NCBI RefSeq assembly: GCF_003573695.1
Contig: NW_020650859.1
Span: forward strand, 2,418,001-2,482,000
Reading direction: 5' to 3'
DNA length: 64,000 nt
Source of the DNA: Papaver somniferum
Lineage: Eukaryota; Streptophyta; Magnoliopsida; Ranunculales; Papaveraceae
In this document: piece by piece, positions 44,374 through 55,639 of the stretch
How positions within the stretch are numbered: position 1 is the stretch's first letter
Layout of the letters: each line of letters opens with the position of its first letter
Notes under the pieces: model-generated
What the model was told of the DNA's origin: nothing
Databases searched by the model: none
What the model saw: the letters and a program-made list of their open reading frames with translations, nothing else
Translations under genes and position numbers: made by a program

Positions 44374-46074
44374 GATGTTTTTAGGCATACCTAAATCTTT
44401 CTAGGCATACAAAACAATAGTCCCATCTTGGGTGACCTTATAAGGGGTATCCTATGGGTAGTTCAATTACCTATATACCTTAATACAAAAATCTAAAATC
44501 AGTTTTCTAAAAATCAAAATCAGTTTCCCTTAGCATCTCTTCTTCTTCCTCCTCTAGCCGAACTCTTCCCCTCTCGTGAAAAAAATAATTCATCATCGTG
44601 ATTAATTATCGATTCGCAAAAATTTGATCGTCGATTAAATTCAACTACATAATGACTCATACAAAGAAAAGTAGGGACTAGGCAAACCGAATCGTCTTAC
44701 AATCCATCAATTGAAGAAGAAGAAGAACCAATTGAAGATGAAGGTGTAGAAACTGAAAATCAACCACCAATTGAACCAGAAATTGAACCAACTGCATCTC
44801 CAACTCCGGAAATGAGGATAAGAAAGTAAGTCTTACAAACCCAATCTCCTATTTGCTGTTTTTCATCGATTAAATCACGGTTACGGTGTTGGGTTCCGCT
44901 CAAAATTGAGTTGCGTGTTTAGCCGAACTGTTCTTCACAAAAGCTTCCTGTAAGTGTATATGAACAGTTCGGCATGAAATTTCAAGCCGAACCTAGTCAC
45001 AAATAAAGATGCATAGGGGTTCGGCGTATTCGATAATAACAATATGTGTCGAACCTAGCACATTTACGAGGTTCGGCTATTACGATATTCACATTGTGTG
45101 CCGAACCAATACGAAATTCTTACCCCAACAATTATCAGGAATATAAATGATCAGGTTCGGCTTATATAATACTTATGTAAATAGCCGAACCATGTATTAC
45201 CAAAAGGTTCGGCGCTTACGATTTTCTCAATATAAGCCGAACCTCACATAATTTTTCTTCCAGATCACACAGGATTAGGTCAGCTCATTATGACATTTTT
45301 AAACAAGCCAAACTAGTGGGTTCGGCTCATAATATTATCACTTTCAGCTTGCCGAACTGTTCATGCAAACGATTTTTAAAGGTATGTTCGGCACATACGA
45401 TTTTCATTATATAAGTCGAACCATTAACATTTTTTATTCCAGAACTCTCAGGAATAGGTTCGGCTTTCCAGGAAATTTTATACAAGCCGAACTAGTGTTT
45501 AGCAAATAGGCTGGAAGTGGAAAATATATGTTCGGCGCATACCTAAACAGTTTCAGCTGGCCAAAATGTTCATCAAGGGATCGGTTCGGCTCATAGATGT
45601 AAGCCGAACCTCTTCCTGGTTCGCCAAACCTCAATGAAAAAATAAAAACTTTTGATAACTTCGAGCTATAAAAGTAAGATTAAGTATAATATAGAAGTGT
45701 ACCTGTGTACTTGAAGCATTGGGTTCCTCATCAATGTCTTCATCATATGGATTTGGCTCATAAAAATCATCACCTTGAGTTTGTTCTTGAGTTTGAGTTT
45801 GTGTAAAATCATTTTCATAATTCTGAAAATTATTCTGAAAATTTTCCCCCAAAATTTATCATCTACACAAACAAACCTTATAATTCTGAAAACTATCTTA
45901 ATCATTAAACAAAAATTTTAATCACTAACCCAGATTAGTTAACACTACTACATAAAGGGCAGATTTGTCATTATAAAAATAATCGGTTAAGGGGATTTCT
46001 GATTTTGTTATTTGACATCTCTTTTTGTCTTCATTTGGTATGCCTAGAAAGTTTTTGGTATGCCTAAAAACATC
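44374..46074. mobile_element. 1.7-kb TIR DNA element with AGGCATACC terminal repeats
   Basis: The left end GATGTTTTTAGGCATACC and a second TTTCTAGGCATAC 20 bp further in are matched in inverted form at the right end (GGTATGCCTAGAAA, then GGTATGCCTAAAAACATC). No clear target duplication was found. Inside there are two short acidic exon-like frames pointing inwards. On + (about 44690-44827) one has PIEDEGVETENQPPIEPEIE and ends at a perfect donor AAGGTAAGT. On minus (about 45860-45704) the other has NYENDFTQTQTQEQTQ and PYDEDIDEEPNASSTQ, ending in CAGGTACAC. Between them lies the GTTCGGC array. It could be a deletion derivative of a larger element with splice sites; superfamily not assigned. 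Confidence 0.65.
44910..45612. repeat. Array of alternating GGTTCGGC / GCCGAACC motifs
   Basis: About twenty occurrences of GTTCGGC or its complement GCCGAAC in 0.7 kb (for example 44921, 44950, 44986, 45018, 45071, 45102, 45153, 45184, 45208, 45236, 45329, 45354, 45385, 45456, 45487, 45530, 45584, 45603). They alternate regularly in orientation, so that each GGTTCGGC faces a GCCGAACC some 25-35 bp later. Sequence between arms varies while the 8-mers are kept. Non-coding. Confidence 0.88.
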
Positions 46075-47516
46075 CTTCAAAGAAAAATGAGAATCTTGCA
46101 CCTCCTGTTAGAAGCTCAGGTGAGTTTTTGCACCCCTATTAAAACAGCCCAAGTAGTTTTTGCACCGCTATTAAAGCCCACGTGAATTAAACCTGTTTTT
46201 TAGTTTCCCAATAGAAGAAAAAATGTGCCGCATATTACCATGAAAATCTGGTAATTGAAAATGAAGTTAGTTTATCTATCAGACTATCACTGTCGTGATC
46301 ATATGAAGATTTCTGCACTCAAACGATTGTTTGATGAAGTGACCACACAGTGAGCGTTGATGTGCAGTAACTTTTTATTAACCTTTTTTTTTTTTTTTTT
46401 TTGTACAATGTACGTTTTTCTTTGCATCCCCTCTCTAAAAATCCTGGCCCCCCCTGAGAGGTACCACTGCTTTTGAGAAAGCATACGTCCAGAAATCTAA
46501 TCAAGACGTTTAAGTGTTCGGTAATGATCTATTAATTGATCCATCTCTTGCTTAAAAGTTACATCCATAGCTATCTAACTCAAGTCAGAAGGACTACTTA
46601 GCAAACTCAAATCATGTTCATACGACGAACCCTGTTAATCCAGTTTTGTTTCTGTTTACTGATAACAACATATCTTGATGCTGCCCACGAGAATGCGGCA
46701 ATATAAGTGTGGATACAAGAATACAATATTTCTTAAGGGTTTATTGATTCAGATAAACAAAGAGACGGAAAGAAAAGGTTTCAGGTTCACCAATAGTAAA
46801 AATCGTTTTTGCAAACTCAAACCAAAAAGCAAATAATTAGAAAAATCCAATAAAGAACAATTTAAATATATACGATGAACAACAAAAAATCAAACAAGAT
46901 CTTAAAAAAAATCTTAAACCATTTTTCCAAACCCAAAAAAGGAATATCGTTTTTATCCGGTATTCTAATCTACAAGGGACGAAACAGGGTTTACACTATC
47001 AACTGCAATCGAAATAGAAATCCTATAAATCAGTGAACCAATAGCTAACAAGAAACAATGAAATAATAAACGAATGAAGAAGCCGGAGAAAAATAAAAAG
47101 TAAGGGGAAGAAGAATTAGGAGAGAATGAGAGAAATGGGTTAGATTTTTTCTCCACGAAAATATTCTTTTTTTTTTCCTTTTTTTTTTAAGATGGCATAA
47201 AATTTGTTAATTTTTGGGAGAAAAAAGAGAGTTTCCTTTCGTTCAAGGGATTGGATTTTGTAGCAAAATTAGAGGAGAGAGAAAAAATAAAGAGTTGGTG
47301 ATGTTCACTTCTAATATAAGAGGAGGTTTGTTCTCGTTTGAGAGATACGGTTTCGAAACAAAATAAAGAAGAGAAAAAAATAGAGAGGATGATGGTGTTC
47401 ACCTTCAATCTAAAGATATGTTTTCTTTTTATGCAAAAGGGGTCTTATATGACTTGGAATTTTAAAATATTAGATTTAAGCTGCAACTGGAACATATATT
47501 TTTTTTTGGGGATTTT
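46075..47516. other. No complete gene; possible receptor-kinase signal-peptide scrap
   Basis: Mostly non-coding. At 46617-46709 (+) a 30-codon frame encodes RTLLIQFCFCLLITTYLDAA, a good signal peptide, then HENAAI and a stop. In a shifted frame the next bases read CGNISVDTRI, reminiscent of the CGNISI start of the GUB-WAK domain in LRK10-like or wall-associated kinases. This is only a weak hint of a truncated gene. A poly-T run of about 22 bases lies at 46383-46402. Sequence near 46440-46460 (GGCCCCCCCTG) recalls transposon ends. 46900-47460 is A/T-rich without coding support. Confidence 0.3.
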
Positions 47517-48246
47517 TAACAAACTGCCACACTTGCAAATCCCGATTCAAGAAAGTGTCACCGTTTTTTCAGAGTTTATTAAATGCCACAACCGTTAGTT
47601 TTTCCGTCAGGACCCACACACTTGGTCTTTTTCGCTGACTCGGTCAAAATAATCTGTCGCGATTTACATATTTACCCTTGAAAACCCTATTATAATAGTC
47701 ATGGGTTCACCATCTTTCCCCGTTAGTTCTTTCTTCTTCCTCTTTCCCCTGTTCTTCTCTTCTCGTGTTTCCGTGAGAAGATTTTGTGATTATGATATCA
47801 GAAACTTAAGAGAAACGTTAAGAGTTGATTGTCGGTGATGCTGTTGTGATTGTTTGAGCACGGGATGAAGAGGATGGAGTTGCTGCTGTAGATCGAACAT
47901 AGGAGTTCTGAAGTTAGGGTTGCTGTCAGATGTATAACAAAGGGGTTGAAGTTTAGTTAATGTTTTGAAACCATTTTGAAGATAAATCGAAGAGCTAGGG
48001 TTTTTTCTGTGGAGAAAAGATAACTTAGGATGTCTTTGATTTGGATCCCGATTGGTGGGTCGATTTCAGTTTGAAGCAATGGTTTGAGTATTAATTTGAA
48101 GAATTGAGTTGTATCCACAGAAAAAACATGAATTGAGCTGTTGTGGTTGGTGGGTCGATTCATGTTTAAATCCCGATTCAATTTGAAGCAATGGTCGATT
48201 TCAATTTTTTGAATTGGGATTTACAAGTGTGGCAGATGGTTTGAAT
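47517..48246. mobile_element. Small TIR element (about 0.73 kb)
   Basis: The left sequence AACTGCCACACTTGCAAATC and the inverted right sequence CTGCCACACTTGTAAATCCC (complement at about 48215-48236) form terminal inverted repeats of some 35 bp. Near the right end, GGTGGGTCGATTTCAATTTGA-like blocks (48050, 48150, 48280) are repeated, with one copy beyond the presumed terminus. No transposase. The target duplication is not clear. Confidence 0.45.
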
Positions 48247-48779
48247 CAGGATTTAAACATGAATTGAGCTGTTGTGATTGGTGGGTCGATTTCAATTTGA
48301 AGCAATGGTTTGAGTTCGTGGAGTTGAATAAATTGGGATGTCGTTCTCTGCTGATTGTCGGTCGATTGAGGCAGTGCTAGTATCAAATGGTGGATGCCTA
48401 CCGTTCCTATACAGGACTCCTTCAAACAGCAACCAAGGAATTGAATCGGGGGTTTTGATGTAATCTGAAGATGGGTTTTTTCCCAATTTGGTTTTGATCA
48501 AATGGTGGTCATGAATTACAGGAGACGGTGGCTGAGATTGGGTTTAATGGCAGTTGTTCTTGCGAATTAGAAGACATGAGAATCAATGGGTGGCAAGTAG
48601 TGTTCGAAGTTCACTTGCATTGCGATGGGCTTGATCTGAAAATGGTGTTGATTGTTCTAATGGATGATCGAGTGTAAGGAGGATAGAATTTTGGGTTCAC
48701 TGGATATTAGATCCATGAGCTTTTAGACTAACTGATGAAGAATTTTAAATATACAAGGAAGAAGATGCTCATTCTGTCG
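48247..48779. other. No gene seen
   Basis: Includes another copy of the GATTGGTGGGTCGATTTC block (about 48278) and GATGGAGTT-like sequence. The minus-strand frame 48292-48501 has no family signature. Confidence 0.3.
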
Positions 48780-50730
48780 TTCTCTTTCTCACAAATCAGC
48801 CGGATCAGTTGAAGGTGTTGTTCCGTCCAAGTGAGAAGACGGAGAGAAACAAGGCGTATACGCTGGTTGATGGTTCAAGTAGAGTAGTGCCTGACAGCAA
48901 CTAAGCATCCTCTTCCTGAGTCTGATTTCATGGAGCCAACATGCTTTTCTGCTGCGAACAAAGATCCACGGTGGAGGAAACCTATGGATGATTAGATCAA
49001 TGCTCTTATTCAAAATAATACGTACTCGTTGGTTAAGTATGAGCCTGGCATGAATGTAGTTGGTTCGAAATGGGTATTCCGTGTTAATCAAAACCCGGAT
49101 GGGAGTATTTAGAGATGCAAAGCACGTTTGGTTGCGAAAGGCTTCAATCAACAGACAGGTGTTGATTACGGTGAAACTTTCAGTCCTGTTGTCAAACCTT
49201 GCACTATTCTCCTTGTTTTATCACTTGCTGTGATGAATCGTTGGCAGCTGAAACAATTGGATGTTTAGAATGCCTTTTTACATGGCATTTTGGATGAAGA
49301 AGTCTTTATGAGGCAACCGCCAGGGTATGTAGACCCAAATTTTCCCAATCATGTTTGTAAGCTGCACAAGTCGCTTTACGGTCTTAAACAAGCTCCCCGT
49401 GCTTGGTTTTCGAAACTCACCAATCACTTGTTGTTTCTTGGGTTTAAAGCCTCGATTGCTGACAGTTCATTGCTTGTACTGCTGTCTGAATCTTACACTA
49501 TATATGTATTGGTGTATGTTGATGATATAATAGTCACAGGCTCGGATCCAACTACGATTGCCAAGCTCATTGCAGATCTTGGTAAAGCCTTTTCTATAAA
49601 AGACATGGGTGATTTGTCTTTTTTTTTGGGGGTAGAGGTTCTCAGGCAAGGATCAGATATTGTTTTAATTCAGCGTAAATATGTAACTGATCTTCTACGT
49701 CGAACCAAGATGGATGACGTTAAACCAGTGACTACACCATTAGCCTCAAATGTCAAGATTCAGAAACTTGGCTCAGAAAAGTTTGCAGATCCAACATTGT
49801 ATCGCAGTGTCGTTGGTGCACTTCAGTATTTACATCTGACGCGGCCTGACATTTCAGTGGCAGTTAATAAAGTGTGTCAATATATGCATGAGCCGTTTGT
49901 GGAGCATTGGGAGCTGGTGAAGAGGATCATTCGTTATTTGAAGCATACAGTCGACTTTGGTTTACATCTGAAATCATATAAGGACTTCTCTTTACATGCT
50001 TATTCTGATGCGGAATGGGCACGCAATTTGGATTACTGCAGGTCTACGAGTGGATATTGTGTATACTTTGGTGGGAATTTGATTTCTTGGAGTGCCAAAA
50101 AGCAGAAGACTGTCTCTAAGTCTAGCATGGAGGCTGAGAATAGGGGTGTTGCAATTGCTACCTCAGAAATTATTTGGATTCAGTCGTTACTTAAGGAGCT
50201 TGGTATTGCTATATCAACTCCAACGTTGTGGTGTGATAATCTTGGTGCAACGTATCTCACTGCAAACCCTGTTTTTCATGCACATACTAAACACATAGAG
50301 ATCGACTATCATTTTGTGCGGGAAAGGGTAGCTGACAAACGGTTACAGGTGCGGTTCATATGCTCTAAAGACCAATTGGCTGATATATTTACGAAGGGGC
50401 TCTCTTCTCCAAGGTTTCACTACCTACGGAACAAGTTGCACATTTGTCAACTCAAGTACAACTTGAAGGGAGGTGTTAACGATACAACAGAGAGTCTTCC
50501 TGAAGACTCTCTGCTCAGTCAGTCAGTCGGTCAGCACTAGACTATAGGCTAGTTAATCGTCCGTTTTTGTTAGCTATAAACTCGTTCTCAGAGTCAGTAA
50601 CAATATTGTGTTGATCAACAACTCTGTAACAATATTTTCTTTATATAAATAAGAGTTTAATCTCCACAAGATTTCGGTGGAAGATATTCACCAAATATTA
50701 TTTTGTAAGTGAAGGCACCTTAAGTAAAGC
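48780..50730 (+). mobile_element. Ty1/copia 3' remnant (reverse transcriptase, RNase H, start of 3' LTR)
   Basis: It begins around 48780 with linker-like sequence, then pol. After the pol stop, the tract CAACTTGAAGGGAGG (polypurine) is followed directly by TGTTAACGATACAACAGAG, the start of a 3' LTR at 50474. A TATA-like TTATATAAATAAGAG lies at about 50640-50654. The LTR end is uncertain (about 50700-50730). No 5' LTR, gag, protease or integrase is in the window, so the element is 5'-truncated. Confidence 0.85.
48906..50540 (+). pseudogene. copia reverse transcriptase / RNase H pseudogene
   Basis: One frame (codon phase of 49290) runs through the whole stretch. Early RT motifs are NTYSLVKYEPGMNVVGSKWV, then [19 protein letters not shown] and ETFSPVVKP. 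Three TAG stops interrupt it: 49006-49008 after KPMDD, 49110-49112 after NPDGSI, and 49266-49268 in place of Gln/Val-Asn of QLDVxNAFLHG. From 49290 it is open for 416 codons: GYVDPNF, LYGLKQAPRAW, the catalytic YVDDII (near 49519), SFFLGVEV, QYLHLTRPDISVAVN, and RNase H (SDAEWARNLDYCRSTSGY, WSAKKQKTVSKSSMEAE, HTKHIEIDYHFVRE). Only the three identical-type nonsense codons and the 5' truncation disable it. Confidence 0.92.
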
Positions 50731-51434
50731 ATCAATCCATTACGTGATGCATGCAGTGATTCTGTTTTCTGAAAGAATCTAAATATGCTTTGCTTCTCAA
50801 TGATTTCTTCATTGCTTTTGTTTCTGGTAGAATGACAGTAATGGGTCGGTGAAAACGGCCGAATTCTTTCCTTCGCTTTTGGTAATTCACTTTTGCTTTA
50901 CATGAAAGCGAAGTATTATTTCTCAGAACATTGAGTGTTCGGATCATCAAACTCTTTCTTTGGTTACACTTCATGATCTGAAGTTAAGATTCTGGATTGA
51001 GTCCAACATACACAATACTTCATGTCAAGCACACTAGTTTTTGTAAACATAGTCATTTAGCTACTACTACTACTTATGATTACTTTGGAGCCTAGCCTAG
51101 ATATACCTCTTTTACAAACTTTGGTATAATGGTATAAAGACTGGCTTTGATGGAACTTCAACATAATCCAAAATATGTAGGGAGCAAGGCGTTTGGGAAT
51201 CTCAAGCTACCCAATTACGACACTTGAGTTAAAAAAAACTTGATCTTAGGCATAATCGAACAGTTCTGTGTAAGTTCGTGTCCCTCAACTATACAGCTTA
51301 ATTGTCCTCATTTCGTGGTGGAGATGGTAAAAATCTCTGATATGAACAGTTCTGTGTAAGTTCAAGACGGTCAACGCAAGTCCCGGAATCCAAACTCTAA
51401 TTTGAAATTTTCGAGGACCCCAATGCAACACAGG
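50731..51434. other. No gene seen
   Basis: Non-coding sequence between the copia LTR and a hAT-like element. The words GAACAGTTCTGTGTAAGTTC occur twice (about 51258 and 51344), a small local duplication. The minus-strand frame 50732-50974 has no recognised family. Confidence 0.35.
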
Positions 51435-53576
51435 TTAGGCTATCAACGGATTAATTTCCGTCAGATTTTTAAAAATCCGATTCCGGTAGGGGTTAAAAAT
51501 CCAACGGATGAATTTCCGTCCGATTTTTAATAATTTCCGGCGGAATTTGAAAAATCAATCCCGATTCCGATAGGCTAAGATATCGGAAATTCCGATAAAT
51601 TCCGGTAGTGGTCAGAAAAATTAAAAAACTGAAAGAAAAAAGTGTTCTATTGGTTTTAAAATGTCTACAAACACATTCATTACAATCTCCAACTCAAACA
51701 TATTGAAAATTGTAGCAGATTCTAACAATAAAATGAAATCAGGAAAAAATTTAACAACAGTCTAACAGCGAGATTCTAAAAATAACCCCATTGTTCTCAT
51801 TCGGCTTGCGTTACAGTGCCTTTTAGTTTTAGTTCTTGTCACTTCATCTGTAAATGTGGTGCTTACAGCCACGAAATGCAACAATTCGCACCATGTGTTT
51901 TAGTGAGATGACTTGTTGCTGATGTTTTTAAACTGGTTGCTCGAGTTTGTTCCAGGTTCATGCTGAAAATTAGATATACCATATCAATTGAAGTGTTAGT
52001 ATTGAGTCGAACTAATAATGTTACAGGACAAACTTTGCGATATTGTAAGCCATAATATAGCAGAAACAATAAAACAAGAAACATGGAGTTGCAAGATTGA
52101 GTTATGACATGTGAATAATGTGCATAAGAACCGATTGATTTAACTGATAGCTAGAGTACAGTAGACTAGATATTTCAGGTTCTAATGATTTTGGACCTGA
52201 AGTGCTAAAAATCTAATTTTTTGTACCCAGTGTACTAAGATAATACTGAAATCCAATTCGGTGTCCACTACAGAGAATCCCCTTTCTTATATCAACATTT
52301 TTTTCCCCATCCACATGAATATCCGCAAATTTAACCTTATATAATTTCTTTGCTATTCATGTGGATGTGAAAATCAGAGAGATCAGTAGATCACTATACA
52401 ATCTTAGTTGTTTCTTTTTAAGCCTAATTTGAATAATTAGGTCATGAAATCTTAAGAAGACTGATACATATAAATAATTAAACTAAGAATCAACGCACAT
52501 ATGGAACAGTCTTGTAAAATCCCATACCAGAAATCAAGATTACTTATACAAAAAGTAGTTAAGATTCTACCCGATAGGCATTTAAACACATTATGAAATG
52601 ACTAATAGTCTACAAAGACTATACCACTATTCAAAAAATTCACCTGCAGACAAGGTTGTACATACACATGCATCAACAAAAGAAATCATGCACCAGCAAA
52701 AAATTTTAGTAAAATTAAACAAAACCCAGAGTCTAATCTACATACCTGAAATAGATTCAACCCTTTGATGGGAAGTAATTGATGATCTTTGTTTAGTACT
52801 TTAGGGGATTTGAACCTGCTGTCCTGCTAATAAAAAAAAGGAGAGTGACTGAGAGGTAGAAATTGAATTTGTATGCATAAAAAATAATAAATCGAAGACT
52901 TGAAATCATAACCCCAATTTCCTAATCACACACATATCTAATCTTAACAACTGAAAATTAAACCCAAATATTTCACCTAAAATTCTATATATTTTGCCCT
53001 AATTTTGCATCTGAGACAGAGACAGTGATTGAAATTGTTTCATCATCATAACTGATTTATTTGTGTGATTGAGAGATCAAGAATTAACAAGTAGATTTGT
53101 AGAACTTCAGACACCGAGTCATTGTCTTCTTGAATTTATATTATAACCTGTTGAGTGTTGGCAGAGATTGATTTTTCAGTTTTCATGCTAATATAAGTTC
53201 GTTCGAGTTTTAGGCGTAAGAGATTGATCTTTTGATTCTTTTGGTTCATGAAGAGAAGACGAACTAGAACACTAGAAGATTATAGATGAGAGTAGAGACG
53301 AAGTAGAAGTACGAAGCTGCAGTAAGAAGAAAAAAATATTGGAGAGAAAACTCAGCCCTTACGTCTCGACATCTAACACTGGGGTTGGAATTACCGATAC
53401 ACCCATTGGTTATTGGATGTCGGATATTGCCTAATCCGATTCCGTTAGGCTAAGAAGGCAAATCAGATAATAGTTGCGATTCTGAAATCCGAAATACGAT
53501 ACATCGGGTTAAATCTTATAGGATGTCGGATTTTTGGAAACGGATCTCGAACTTCATATATCTATCGACAGCCCTA
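51435..53576. mobile_element. hAT-like non-autonomous element (2.1 kb)
   Basis: The left end TTAGGCTATCAACGG and the inverted right end TAGGGCTGTCGATAG are imperfect hAT-type terminal repeats. Flanking octamers AACACAGG (51427-51434) and AACAGAGG (53577-53584) match at seven of eight positions, as expected for an aged 8-bp target duplication. Both subterminal 200-bp regions are dense in CCGATTTTT, TCCGATTCCG and CGGAATT words. The interior (51650-53330) is AT-rich and has no transposase or other coding support. Confidence 0.6.
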
Positions 53577-53584
53577 AACAGAGG

Positions 53585-54284
53585 TCACAAAATTGGACCC
53601 AAAATCAAAATATCCCGTAAATAAATTTGTTGATAGTAATAATGCCAAACTTACACTGAAAAAAAGTGGGCAAGCACTAATTTGAAAAATGCAAAATGAA
53701 CGTCCAAATTCTAGAAAGATCTCTTGTAATATAATTTGAATAAAGGCATCTTTGGCCTAGTTTTAGGAAAACAAACTGAATAAAAGGCCATGGCATTTTG
53801 ACCCTGGTTCTAGGATAACCTACTAACTATGAACCCTCAATCGAGGATTTCCGTTGCAGCTCGAGGATGATAATCACAATGACAAAGAAATTATTATGGG
53901 TTGGTGGACTATTTTTGACCTGATCATCATAGATGGCAAAACAAAGAAAACAAAGATCTTGCGGCTAAATTTGAAACAATTTGAGCATGTATTGGGGATG
54001 CCAAAATTAATTGGGGATATAAATTACTTTCCCTAACTAATAATATATGTCAAGGGGTGTTTTCGGGAACGAAAATACTAAAATACTCTTCCCTCAAAAT
54101 AAATTTATAAACTTAAAATCAAAAAACATTTCCATTTTCATTGCTGGCATTCTCGTAAGTCATTTAGTTAAAACTAACTTTTTAGCAGTTTTCTTAACAC
54201 CGTATAAATCATCCAACTTCGCTAAATCAAATTTGCATTCAAAATTTTCTCCCAGGCTTCGTGCTTCGTAGTTGGTGTGGTTAC
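53585..54284. other. No gene seen
   Basis: AT-rich with small frames only (53854-54036 and 54047-54271 on +), neither with a family signature. The right end borders the gypsy integrase fragment on the opposite strand. Confidence 0.3.
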
Positions 54285-55085
54285 TTCAGCTGGCAAAAAC
54301 GCCCCCACTTTGTATGTTAAGCAAAAAGGGATATTCTAATCGTTCTATGAGCCCACAATACACTGTGAAGTTGGTCGCACCAATCTTTGTGATGTTCATC
54401 TAGATTTTTCATCAAAATGTCAGCGACCGCTTTGTTCGTGGCCTATGCTTGGTCATTGGTCTAAGGATATAGTGGAGTCGATTTCCCTCTCTGGATTTTG
54501 AATGCATTAAATAACATGTCAAGATTTTCTCCTTCGAACTGTTTCCCATTTTCTGAGACTATCAGCACTGGAATCCTAAATTTACATATAATTTTCTCAA
54601 AAATGAAGGCGAACACATATTTGTCGCGTATATGATGTGTTGGCTTCTACCTATTTGGTAAAGTAGGTTGTTGTGAAAACCAGGTATCCCCGCTTCCTTG
54701 TTCCAGAAACAAGCGTCCTCACAATATCAATACCCCACTTCGCAAAGGGCAATACACTTAGTACTGAATTCAGAGTTATTGCTGAAGCATGTATTTTCTT
54801 TTCATATCGTTGACATTCTTCGCACCTTATAGCAATTTCCTTCCCATCGTTATGTATGTAAGGCCAGAAATAACCTTTTCCTTTAACTTTTTGAGCCAAA
54901 GATCTTGTCCTACTATGATTGCTCGCATCTCCATAGTGTATAGCTTTTAGAATCTCCATGCCTTCTTCTCGTGACAAATATCTTAGCAATGGACCCAGGT
55001 AAGATTGTTTGTACATGATTCCTTCTTGATCATATATGTGCCAAAACTGTTTTTGTGCACTAAAATGTAGACGCAAGAAACCCAC
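54285..55085 (-). mobile_element. Ty3/gypsy integrase fragment (longest of three copies)
   Basis: On the minus strand the zinc-binding domain (IHYGDASNH ... CEECQRYEKK) is followed by LPFAKWGIDIVRTLV, the first catalytic Asp segment of a plant Tat-like gypsy integrase. Past a stop at 54651 come KFRIPVLIVSENGKQFEGEN (second catalytic segment, usually SDNG, here SENG), LYP*TNDQA*ATNK (normally PQTNGQAEATNK, with the catalytic Glu codon lost to a stop) and ILMKNLDEHHKDWCDQLHSV. It is enzymatically dead. This copy shows what the two arm copies looked like before an array element interrupted them after IVRxLV. Confidence 0.8.
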
Positions 55086-55615
55086 TGTACACCCAATGAT
55101 GATTTTTATCTATTTGTCGAAGACATTATAATCGGAAAGAAATGATTCATTTAAGAAGATGATAACATAAATATAAAGTACTCTCCAACCCTAACTTAGA
55201 ATTCACATAAATTCTATTTGCTCAGTACCTCTCCAGTTATCAAATATTACACTCCCTTCTTACTTATTTTCTTTCCCGTTATATAGAAAATTACATAGTA
55301 GGTGACATCTAATATATATAATGGATTACAACTAATAAAGCCTTCTTTCTCTCCTATTATTTTAGATATTTTAGGCAATCTTATATTTTGTCATCGTACT
55401 GATATTAATAAGTCAAACTTCTTCACATATGTGATATCACACTTCTTTTGTGAACCTTGTCATTTTCGACTATTATATGAGCAAAGATTTGATCCTTGAA
55501 TAAAGTAAGATGGTTCCGGACATTTTTTACAAATAAAATTCATTTTTCTGCACTCATCATAGTTTGAGCTTTCAATGAAATACAAACTGGTGGTAATAGT
55601 ACCAGTGAAAAGAAC
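55086..55615 (-). repeat. Orphan copy of the RLP 3' flank, without an RLP gene
   Basis: Sequence 55086-55610 parallels 59469-60414 (right arm) and 22788-24043 (left arm), including TGTAATCCA..., TTGATCCTTGAATAAAG and TCAATGAAATACAAACTGGT, the phrase directly behind the RLP stop codon. The LINE scrap is absent. At 55594-55617 the homology stops exactly where the RLP coding region would begin and is replaced by an SDIR1-like gene piece. It shows that a further RLP copy once stood here or that only the flank was duplicated. Confidence 0.8.
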
Positions 55616-55639
55616 CAATAGTTACATTTTATAGATGGA

